Part shown: one piece after another, positions 7,110-12,845 of the stretch
Layout: each line of letters opens with the position of its first letter
How positions within the stretch are numbered: the stretch's first letter is position 1
NCBI GenBank assembly: GCA_023442215.1
Contig: JAEZMP010000157.1
Span: 1-21,084, forward strand
DNA length: 21,084 nucleotides
From: Pseudomonadota bacterium
GTDB lineage: Bacteria > Pseudomonadota > Alphaproteobacteria > Rhizobiales > Segnochrobactraceae
Direction of reading: 5' to 3'
The notes under the pieces: model-generated
What the model saw: the letters and a program-made list of their open reading frames with translations, nothing else
The model's database searches: none
Told to the model about the DNA's origin: nothing
Position numbers and translations under genes: made by a program

Positions 7110-8816
7110 TCATTTCGTCAGCTTGGTGGCCTTGTAGATGACGTCGAGCATGAGGTCGCCGGCCCCGGTGAAGCGCGGCGAGGAGAACGTGAAGACCTCC
7201 TCCCCCGGGGGAATGAAGGCGAACTTGTCCAGGCCCACATTCAGTCTCTCGATCGACCGTTTCAGCATCAGTTCGATCGCGGCGCGGGAGTCCCGCGTGA
7301 AGCCGCCCGCCTCACGCCGGTCCCACTCGTTGTTGGTGAAGGTGCGCGCGAACCAGTTGTCGTCGGCTGTGGTTTCTTCGACCGGAGTGTCGAACAGGAC
7401 AGACACGCGCGGAACGATGTTGCAGAAGATCGCACCGCCGCCAACTTCGAAGGCGACGCTTCCCGTGAGTTTGGCCGTCGAGGTCGCCGAGGCCCGCGAG
7501 TTGCGGATCGTCATCACCCGTTCGCGGTCCAGCGTGACCTTCAGCTCCCCCTGGATTTCGTAGCCGGCCCCGGCCTTTGGCGAGAGCGTCAGCCGCAGGT
7601 GCTTCTCAAGATGGAGGTTCTTGTCCTCGTCTCCTGTTTTGTCCGTCCACTGGTAGGCCTTCCGGTTGGTGAGGGTGATCGTGTCGTCGCCGAGCGTCAC
7701 CATCGTTCCACCCAGCAGTTCAGCCTCCGGATGCGGCAGTTCCGTCTCGGGATGGAGGATCTCGCCCTGCGCCCTGCGCGCTGCGTTTTCCGCCGTCATC
7801 CGCGTGTGCTCGGCGTCGAGGCCGCCTCGCAGGCCCGTGCTGAAATGCTCGTGGACCATGCGGCCACGCACCGCCATCACGCCGGCAACCATCGCCGTGC
7901 GTCCGCTGGTGCGCTCGGCCGGCAGCCAGGGTCCGAGCCTGGCGCGGGCGTTGTCGGCCTCGCCCGTGGTCGCCGGCAGAGACTTGCCGGTGAAGAAGAC
8001 GCCGAGATAGTCGAGCGTATTGGGGGGAGAGGCCGCCGCTTTGGTTCCGCCGCCGGCGGCATCGGTCCGCGTCACCTTGAAGAGGTAGTCCTTGAGGGTG
8101 AACGTCGGTGCGCGCTCGAGCGCCCGCGGATGCACGCTGGTGCCGAGGATGAACTTGCGCTGCTCGGCCGCCGCTTCGGTGAACATGTGGGCGAGGCAGT
8201 CGGCGAGCTTCGACTGGGTCGTCGTCGCAATCGTCGGCGGGTTCCGGCGCTGCTCCTCGGACAGTTTCTCCGGATCGGGCTCGATGGAGCGCGAGCGGAT
8301 CATGTCCGCCGCGGTCAGAGTCAGGAAAAGGCATTCGATGGAGAAGGCGCCCTCGCCGAGACCGTGCCGTGCAATGATCTCGTCGACACGGCGCGCCGAG
8401 GACTGGTCCTGGCGATAGAGTTCGTCGCGGCTGACGATCTTCCGGTCGACTACGGTGAGGAAAGTCACGAGCCAGTTGTCGATCTTCTCGACGACCGGAT
8501 CTTCTTCGTCCAGATATTGCAGCGTGCCGGAGACAATCGGGAAGCTCACCCGGACGTCGTTCGGTCCCCCCCTCGGCACGGAGAGCGAAATCCGCGGCGC
8601 ACCGAGCACGGCGTCGAGCACGGTCTTGGACGGCAGCCCCTTCCTGTTTGGCGGGTTGAGCGAGATGCGATCGAGGCCTGCCCCGTCCTTTCGCCTGAGC
8701 CAGAGGTTCCAGGCATCCTGCATCTGATGGTTGATGGCCTTCTCCGAGATCGACAGGGCCATGTCGAAGTCGGTGAGCCTGTTCTCGGTCTCGGCGATAT
8801 TGGCTTGCGAGGACAT
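7110..8816 (-). CDS. Uncharacterised 568-residue protein, possibly TULIP/P47-like
   Basis: I do not recognise this protein with certainty. It starts 'LTDFDMALSISEKAINHQMQDAW' (residues about 14-36), then has beta-rich segments 'PRISLSVPRGGPNDVRVSFPIVSGTLQYLD' and 'KHLRLTLSPKAGAGYEIQGELKVTLD'. It ends 'FSSPRFTGAGDLMLDVIYKATK'. An opening helix that 'sits' on the domain, followed by long beta strands, and an ending of the form 'F..nGdL.l.v.YK' recall the P47/OrfX tubular lipid-binding (TULIP) proteins of clostridial toxin loci. This is a fold-level impression only. No signal peptide or transmembrane segment is evident. The ATG at 8816 has a GGGGGGAA ribosome site. It sits between the GNAT gene (124-bp gap) and the 1194-residue gene, all on the same strand, so the two large unknown proteins probably act together. 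Confidence 0.75.
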   Translation of the reverse strand: MSSQANIAETENRLTDFDMALSISEKAINHQMQDAWNLWLRRKDGAGLDRISLNPPNRKGLPSKTVLDAVLGAPRISLSVPRGGPNDVRVSFPIVSGTLQYLDEEDPVVEKIDNWLVTFLTVVDRKIVSRDELYRQDQSSARRVDEIIARHGLGEGAFSIECLFLTLTAADMIRSRSIEPDPEKLSEEQRRNPPTIATTTQSKLADCLAHMFTEAAAEQRKFILGTSVHPRALERAPTFTLKDYLFKVTRTDAAGGGTKAAASPPNTLDYLGVFFTGKSLPATTGEADNARARLGPWLPAERTSGRTAMVAGVMAVRGRMVHEHFSTGLRGGLDAEHTRMTAENAARRAQGEILHPETELPHPEAELLGGTMVTLGDDTITLTNRKAYQWTDKTGDEDKNLHLEKHLRLTLSPKAGAGYEIQGELKVTLDRERVMTIRNSRASATSTAKLTGSVAFEVGGGAIFCNIVPRVSVLFDTPVEETTADDNWFARTFTNNEWDRREAGGFTRDSRAAIELMLKRSIERLNVGLDKFAFIPPGEEVFTFSSPRFTGAGDLMLDVIYKATKLTK

Positions 8817-8846
8817 CGGGTTCCCCCCGGGTCCATCGGCACCGTT

Positions 8847-8889
8847 CCAGCCGTATGAACCCGTTCATGTTGCGATGAGACACGGCTGG
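8847..8889. repeat. Nested inverted repeat in the leader of the 568-residue gene
   Basis: CCAGCCGT (8847-8854) is complementary to ACGGCTGG (8882-8889). Inside lies a second palindrome, ATGAAC-CC-GTTCAT (8855-8868), directly abutting the left arm. The structure lies 31-73 bp upstream of the start of the 568-residue gene and after the GNAT stop. It could be an operator, an RNA leader or a processing signal; the sequence does not decide. Confidence 0.4.
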
Positions 8890-8940
8890 GCATTCGCCGC
8901 GGTGCCGGCGGACGCGGAGAGTGGCGGCGACCCGCTCCAG

Positions 8941-9483
8941 TCAGACGCCGGCTGCGGCCCCGGCCGGCACGGCGCCGGGATGACCGGGAGGAAACCACGC
9001 CATCTGCAGGCTGGGCGGCGTCACCGCCGTTACGCGGAAGCCGAGGCGGGTGTATATTCCGTGAGCATTTGATCCCATCATAGGCGTCGAGAGCGTGAGT
9101 GGGAGCCCCGATGCGCCGGCCGCCGCCTGCAAGCCGCGCATCACATTGGAGCCGATACCTCGACCACGGGCCGGCGCCGCGATCTGGAGTTCCGCAACCC
9201 GCCAGTCGCCATAGCCGAGATCCACGATCAGCCGGCCGACCGCCGTTCCGGTTGTCTCGATGATGAAGTCGAGATGTTCCGGATAGACCGCTTCCTGCCC
9301 CGTCCGCGTCACCGCGTATTGCTGTTCGTACAGGGAGCGAACGAAATCCTTCTCACCCTCCACCCACGACAGCCACGGCCGGGACGAGATGAAGAGATCG
9401 ATCAGGAACGTCTCGTCGGCCGACGTCGCAAAACGCAGCTCGATGCCGCCTGGAAAGCGAAGCGATCCGTTCAGCCTGCCCAT
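8941..9483 (-). CDS. GNAT-family N-acetyltransferase
   Basis: A 180-residue protein with the GNAT fold in the usual order. 'IELRFATSADETFLIDLF' (about 14-31) is the first strand and helix; 'LDFIIETTGTAVGRLIVDLG' (71-90) the central hairpin. 'AELQIAAPARGRGIGSNVMRGL' (97-118) contains the acetyl-CoA pyrophosphate loop R-G-R-G-I-G. 'NAHGIYTRLGF' (139-149) is motif B. The substrate is unknown. The start is the ATG at 9483, with GGGAA upstream. It lies 51 bp after the DUF6916-like gene. From memory, a GNAT gene next to tail-collar (MdpB-type) and DUF6916 genes is a recurring arrangement in proteobacteria, which suggests acetylation of a cassette product rather than small-molecule metabolism (inference). 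Confidence 0.88.
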   Translation of the reverse strand: MGRLNGSLRFPGGIELRFATSADETFLIDLFISSRPWLSWVEGEKDFVRSLYEQQYAVTRTGQEAVYPEHLDFIIETTGTAVGRLIVDLGYGDWRVAELQIAAPARGRGIGSNVMRGLQAAAGASGLPLTLSTPMMGSNAHGIYTRLGFRVTAVTPPSLQMAWFPPGHPGAVPAGAAAGV

Positions 9484-9534
9484 GGTGCATTCCCGCGTCG
9501 GAGAGGGTTTATCCGCGCGGCATCCACGCGGCTG

Positions 9535-9867
9535 TCAGTTGAAGATCACCTGGAAAGCCGGGTGCCGGGTGCCGGCGGTGACCGACAGCACGCGCTCGAC
9601 GTAGAGCGGACCGATCTTTCCCAGGATATCGTGCCGGAGCAGGAAGGCGCCGCCCCACACCATCGCCGCCGCTGCATCCTCCGCCTCCAGGATCAGGGTG
9701 AACGCCGTGCGGGACGATTCCGGCATCGTGCTGGACGGCTTCTCCACGCACGACAAAAGGCGCGTGGAGATGACCGCATCGTCTTCGCCGAAAAGAGCGA
9801 AGCGCGAGCCGATATGCGGCTCGAAATCCGCCCAGGACAGCCTCTCGAGGTCCGGAATTTCCGTCAT
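9535..9867 (-). CDS. DUF6916-like small protein
   Basis: A 110-residue protein: 'LERLSWADFEPHIGSRFALF' at the start, 'RTAFTLILEA' in the middle, 'GGAFLLRHDILGKIGPLYVERV' and a C-terminal 'HPAFQVIFN'. This order (L...DF.P.vG..F, a beta-rich core, 'G.y.l.H..lG...lfl' and a terminal '(Y/F)xxxFN') is how I remember DUF6916 proteins, which accompany phage-tail-collar genes; a profile search would settle it. Its ATG overlaps the collar gene's stop codon (ATGA, 9864-9867), so the two are translationally coupled. No signal peptide or membrane segment is seen. The function is unknown; a chaperone, assembly or structural partner of the collar protein is a reasonable guess from the coupling. Confidence 0.75.
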   Translation of the reverse strand: MTEIPDLERLSWADFEPHIGSRFALFGEDDAVISTRLLSCVEKPSSTMPESSRTAFTLILEAEDAAAAMVWGGAFLLRHDILGKIGPLYVERVLSVTAGTRHPAFQVIFN

Positions 9868-10577
9868 GGTCTATCCGGATAAATGCCCTGAACGGCCATG
9901 ACGAAATTCATCACGAGGGACGGCGGCATGATCGGGATCGGGGCGGCCTCCCCGACCGGTTTCACGGTCACCTTTCCCCCCGTGATCGTATCGATCATGA
10001 CCTTGGCTTCCGGGGTCGAAGGCGATCCCGTCAGATCGGTGGTCACCGGGATTGTCCCCTTCGCATTGGCCGCCGGTGCCGCGGAGGTATAGGGACCGCG
10101 CAGGATTTCCGTCCCCGCCTTGGCGCTGGCGTTGGTGAGATAGACCTGCTGACCATTCGCGACGGTCAGCTGTGTCGTGGGTGCGGCGGCTGCATTGACG
10201 TCGACTTTCGCCTCCAGCTTCAGCGTTCCCTTTGACGACGGGATCGTCACCTCCTGCTTTCCGGAGACCGCCTCGAAGGACGCTTCGTGAGCGTGGGGAG
10301 GAAGGTGCTTCGTCTCCAGCTTGACGTGGAGGGTGCCGAGAGCATCGCCTAGCGCATATGTCGGCTGACCGGAGACCTGCCCCATGCCGATCGGCGCCCG
10401 GCCGACCAGATTGGGCAAGGCGAAGGTGGTCCTCTGATCGCCGCCATATCGAAAGCCAAGCAACGAATAAAGGGCCTGATACTGATTCAAGGAGAGCACT
10501 TGGCCCGCACAGATCGAAAAATAGCGCGGAGCCCAGTCAAATCCGACGATCAGGATCGATCCTGTGTATACATCCAT
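9864..10577 (-). CDS. Phage tail collar domain protein (microcystin-dependent protein MdpB type)
   Basis: A 237-residue protein with the tail-collar signature at the N-terminus: 'GSILIVGFDWAPRYFSICAGQ' followed by 'QYQALYSLLGFRYGGDQRTTFALPNLVGRAPIGMG' (residues about 5-72). The MdpB-type C-terminus is also present: 'PIMPPSLVMNFVMAVQGIYPDRP'. The middle, about 85-210, is a long Ala/Thr/Val-rich beta segment opened by 'KHLPPHAHEASFEA'. This is larger than the short loop of usual family members and may be a receptor-facing or assembly region. Such proteins resemble the trimeric tips of phage tail fibres but are often encoded outside prophages, as here, where no other phage structural gene is visible. 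A strong AGGGGAGA ribosome site precedes the ATG. It is the first gene of the collar-DUF6916-GNAT run. Confidence 0.92.
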   Translation of the reverse strand: MDVYTGSILIVGFDWAPRYFSICAGQVLSLNQYQALYSLLGFRYGGDQRTTFALPNLVGRAPIGMGQVSGQPTYALGDALGTLHVKLETKHLPPHAHEASFEAVSGKQEVTIPSSKGTLKLEAKVDVNAAAAPTTQLTVANGQQVYLTNASAKAGTEILRGPYTSAAPAANAKGTIPVTTDLTGSPSTPEAKVMIDTITGGKVTVKPVGEAAPIPIMPPSLVMNFVMAVQGIYPDRP

Positions 10578-10628
10578 TTCATTTCTCCCCTATAAGGAAA
10601 TTAAAATGTCTCGACGAAAGGCAATTAT

Positions 10629-10646
10629 CATCATCGAACGATGATG
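10629..10646. promoter_or_regulatory. Perfect 18-bp palindrome, candidate operator of the collar operon
   Basis: CATCATCGAACGATGATG has 8-bp perfect arms around a central AA and lies about 52-69 bp upstream of the collar ATG. A two-base centre is too tight for a good RNA hairpin but is typical of a dimer-binding site. A second palindrome with the same centre lies at 10701-10712. Confidence 0.5.
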
Positions 10647-10700
10647 CATTTTCCGCCTGTATATTTTTATGTTCATCTGTCACGTCCGCGCGAATACGTC

Positions 10701-10712
10701 CGTCGAACGACG
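10701..10712. promoter_or_regulatory. Second palindrome with the same TCGAACGA core
   Basis: CGTCGAACGACG has 5-bp arms around the same central AA as the palindrome at 10629-10646. The eight central bases (TCGAACGA) are identical, and the centres are 69 bp apart. It could be a second, weaker site for the same regulator. Confidence 0.4.
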
Positions 10713-10832
10713 TGACTCTCAGGCGACGACAACACGTGAGCTGTGTAGGAAAGAGCGGCTTGGCGTGAAGTGAATACAACCTAAGATTGTTTATTTTCTT
10801 TCTATATAACCTTAAGTCGAGTCTCGTCCGCC

Positions 10833-10838
10833 TGTCAA
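10833..10838 (-). promoter_or_regulatory. Possible -35 element for the collar operon
   Basis: The minus strand reads TTGACA here, a consensus -35 hexamer, just after the protease stop. The downstream -10 is poor at standard spacing (TTAAGG at 17 bp); a better TATATA lies 24 bp away, too far for a standard sigma-70 promoter. It is kept only as a weak candidate. Confidence 0.2.
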
Positions 10839-10888
10839 CCGGTGGCAGCAACGGAACGACGTCCCTTGAACGCAACTTTTCCTTTTGG

Positions 10889-11656
10889 CTACCGGATCGG
10901 CAGGGTGGGAATGCCCTCTATCGCCATGTCGGAGCCGGATGTCAGCTCCGCGAGGACGTCCCCGACAGCGGCCGACGGCATGGTGTGACGGACGGCTGCG
11001 AGACGGCCGGCGACCACGGCGGCCGCCCCGCTCGTGTCGCCCGGGGGACCTGGTCTGGCGAACAGGGTGGTGCCGCAGCCCGTGTCGGGCCGCTTGCGGA
11101 GCCGCTGGCTGTAGCGATGCGGCTGGGGACATTCGGAGTGCGGATCGAGCGCGCCGACGCTCACCACCTCGCGCAGGATGGCCGGCCACGCCATGCCCTC
11201 CGGGTTCGCGGTGCCAAAGCGGGCCTGCCAGTTGCCGGCCGGCATCACCGTCGCGATTCCACGCAGGCGCAGCCGTGCAATGAGGTGGCGGAGACGGCTG
11301 TCGCGGAACGGCGCGTCGCTGCGCAGATGGCTCATGTCGGCGAAAGCGGCGCAGACGACACCGATGCCGAGAATGTCGGCGTGGCGGTCGATCCACTCGA
11401 ACGCCGCGTCGAGCCGCTCCTCCTGCTGGAGCCAGCCGGCACTGTCCAGCAGGCTCACGGCGACGAGCCGGGCGGATGGGCATTCGGCGAGCACAGACTT
11501 GGCGACCAGATCGCCGTGCGCCGCGCTCCCGGGCGTGCCTGCCGGTTGGCACATGTCGCCGAAATCGACGCCCGCGATCACGGTTCCCGGCGGAAATGCG
11601 GTCGCATGGAGGACCGTGTCGACGATGCAGATGACAGGTCCGCCGGTATGCGCCAC
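10889..11656 (-). CDS. Minimal subtilisin-like (S8) serine protease domain protein
   Basis: A 255-residue protein that is little more than a subtilase catalytic core. The triad can be read in order: Asp13 in 'VICIVDTVLHATAF', His47 in 'GSAAHGDLVAKSVL' and Ser209 in 'PPGDTSGAAAVVAG' (a GDTSG variant of the usual GTS). The oxyanion Asn142 lies in 'VMPAGNWQARF'. The GTG at 11656 is preferred because GGGAGG lies just upstream, whereas the TTG at 11713 lacks one and adds an atypical extension. No signal peptide or inhibitory propeptide is visible, so it may act in the cytoplasm or be exported by another route. It lies upstream of the collar operon on the same strand, separated by the AT-rich gap. 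Processing of a cassette product is an attractive but unproven role. Confidence 0.82.
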   Translation of the reverse strand: MAHTGGPVICIVDTVLHATAFPPGTVIAGVDFGDMCQPAGTPGSAAHGDLVAKSVLAECPSARLVAVSLLDSAGWLQQEERLDAAFEWIDRHADILGIGVVCAAFADMSHLRSDAPFRDSRLRHLIARLRLRGIATVMPAGNWQARFGTANPEGMAWPAILREVVSVGALDPHSECPQPHRYSQRLRKRPDTGCGTTLFARPGPPGDTSGAAAVVAGRLAAVRHTMPSAAVGDVLAELTSGSDMAIEGIPTLPIR

Positions 11657-11760
11657 GCAGACCTCCCGCCGCCGGAACACAATTAAAGGGCGATTACAGC
11701 CACCATTATACAATTTTTAAGAGTTAAAAGAAACGGCACAACCGGCATGGTCCACGCAGA

Positions 11761-11799
11761 TGCGAAGAGGGCGGCAGAGTTTCCCCCACCGCCCTCGCA
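11761..11799. terminator. Hairpin in the ompW-protease gap
   Basis: AGGGCGG (11768-11774) pairs with CCGCCCT (11789-11795), and TGCG (11761-11764) pairs with CGCA (11796-11799) across a 3-base bulge; the loop is 14 nt. It lies in the gap downstream of ompW and upstream of the protease gene. No adjacent T tract is present, so it is only a possible terminator. Confidence 0.35.
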
Positions 11800-11847
11800 C
11801 AGTCCGATCATCGTCGCCGACGATCCCCCCGACCGGCCTGGAGCCTG

Positions 11848-11877
11848 TCCCGACCGCATGGAATCATCCGATCGGGA
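11848..11877 (-). terminator. Hairpin directly after ompW, containing a dispersed-repeat fragment
   Basis: TCCCGA (11848-11853) pairs with TCGGGA (11872-11877), with a further CG/CG pair inside after one mismatch. On the minus strand it begins 5 bases after the ompW stop. Bases 11850-11874 match 15713-15737 in the glxC-glxD gap at 23 of 25 positions, so this is a truncated copy of the same repeat that may serve as a transcript end. Confidence 0.45.
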
Positions 11878-11882
11878 TGCCG

Positions 11883-12584
11883 TTAGAACCGGTAGGTCAC
11901 GCCCGCGCCGATCAGCCAGGGATTGAGCTTCGCCGTGCCGGTCAGCGGCGCGCCGCCGACGGTGACGTCGAACCGCGGCTCCAGGAACAGCTTCTTGACG
12001 TCGAGATTGACGCCCCAGTGCTGGTCGAACATGTAGTCGAAGCCGACCTGAAGGGCGGCGCCGAACGTGTTCTTCACCCGGATGCTGTCGGCACTCTCCG
12101 CCTTCTGATTGTAGAAGATGGTATAGTTGATGCCGGCGCCGACATAGGGCTTGAACTTGCCGAAGTTCGTGAAGTGATATTGCAGCGTCAGGGTCGGCGG
12201 GAGCACCCAGGTCTTGCCGATGGTGCCGAGGCTCGAAAGCGAGCCGGAACCGTTGATGTTCGCCGTCGTCGTGCCGAGGATGAGTTCGGCGGCGATGTTG
12301 TCGGTGAAGAAATAGGTGATGTCGAGTTCGGGCGTCACCGTATCCGAATAGGACAGGTCGGACCCCTTCACGCCAACGACCGAGCCGCTGTTCTCGGTGA
12401 CGACGCCGAGGGCGCGAAGACGGATCTGCCACGGGCTGGGCTTCGCAGGCACCGCCACGACCGGCGGCGGCGTCGGCTCCACGGTGGCCGCGATGTCGGC
12501 GGCGGAAGCCGGCTGGCTCAGGAGCGGAAACGCCGCGGCCGCGGCGGCGAGCAGGGCTCCCGTAGTTCTGACAATCGTTTTCAT
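11883..12584 (-). CDS. ompW: OmpW-family outer membrane beta-barrel protein
   Basis: A 233-residue protein with a clear Sec signal peptide ('MKTIVRTTGALLAAAAAAF..', cleavage likely after ...PASA, residue 28). A Pro/Val-rich linker and a small beta-barrel follow. The OmpW hallmarks are 'WQIRLRALGV' (first strand), 'TPELDITYFFTDNIAAELILGT', 'LPPTLTLQYHF...GKFKPYVGAGINYTIFY' and a terminal 'NPWLIGAGVTYRF' ending in Phe, the signal for outer-membrane insertion. OmpW proteins form narrow hydrophobic channels for small apolar solutes and are often induced by stress or low oxygen. An FNR/FixK-like site lies about 70-85 bp upstream of the start, consistent with oxygen-linked control. The gene stands alone, between the protease and the glnT/gmaS-type ligase, all on the minus strand. 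Confidence 0.92.
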   Translation of the reverse strand: MKTIVRTTGALLAAAAAAFPLLSQPASAADIAATVEPTPPPVVAVPAKPSPWQIRLRALGVVTENSGSVVGVKGSDLSYSDTVTPELDITYFFTDNIAAELILGTTTANINGSGSLSSLGTIGKTWVLPPTLTLQYHFTNFGKFKPYVGAGINYTIFYNQKAESADSIRVKNTFGAALQVGFDYMFDQHWGVNLDVKKLFLEPRFDVTVGGAPLTGTAKLNPWLIGAGVTYRF

Positions 12585-12654
12585 AAAGCCGGCCTCTCCT
12601 CAGGCGAGTCGTGATTTGCAAGCCGGAGGGTGATGCCTTGGCCTCGTCCGCCAA

Positions 12655-12668
12655 TTGACCTGAATCAA
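12655..12668. promoter_or_regulatory. FNR/FixK-like box upstream of ompW
   Basis: TTGACCTGAATCAA matches the FNR/FixK/Anr consensus TTGAT-N4-ATCAA at nine of the ten defined bases. Its centre (12661.5) is about 77 bp upstream of the ompW start, compatible with an activator site near -41.5 if transcription starts near 12620. No convincing -10 hexamer is visible at the matching place. Confidence 0.5.
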
Positions 12669-12791
12669 CGTTGCCACGATTGCCGCAGGGAGGAGATCAA
12701 CTTTCGCCACATGTGTGTCTTTTCGCGAACACACGCGGCTGCGGCGACTGTCTTTCAGCGCGACATGGCAGCGCTTGCCGCCCGTTGTCTC

Positions 12792-12829
12792 GCGAGGCAG
12801 CGCGATGAGGGACGCCGGCGCTGCCTCGC
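12792..12829 (-). terminator. Strong 12-bp hairpin after glnT/gmaS
   Basis: GCGAGGCAGCGC (12792-12803) and GCGCTGCCTCGC (12818-12829) are perfectly complementary around a 14-nt loop. On the minus strand the stem begins 16 bases after the stop of the type III ligase gene. No T run follows. Position and stability make it the likely 3' end of the glx operon transcript. Confidence 0.65.
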
Positions 12830-12845
12830 TGCTTGGCCGACGCCG

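Larger units (their letters stand above)
10578..10888. other. AT-rich 311-bp gap between the protease and collar genes
   Basis: No gene is supported here. The stretch is clearly more AT-rich than its surroundings, especially 10591-10680 and 10781-10815. It carries two palindromes with the same core (10629-10646 and 10701-10712, listed separately) and a minus-strand TTGACA (complement of 10833-10838) just past the protease stop. The regulatory region of the collar operon most likely lies here. Confidence 0.6.

Noticed and set aside
5487..8858. Two long plus-strand frames (504 and 618 codons) opposite the cassette genes
   Set aside because: Arg/His-rich products without domains, antisense to genes with good ribosome sites and consistent structure on the minus strand.
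3348..11656. Prophage or R-type tailocin remnant
   Set aside because: A tail-collar domain alone is not enough: there is no integrase, capsid, sheath, tube, baseplate, holin or attachment site, and the collar protein has the MdpB-type C-terminus seen outside phages.
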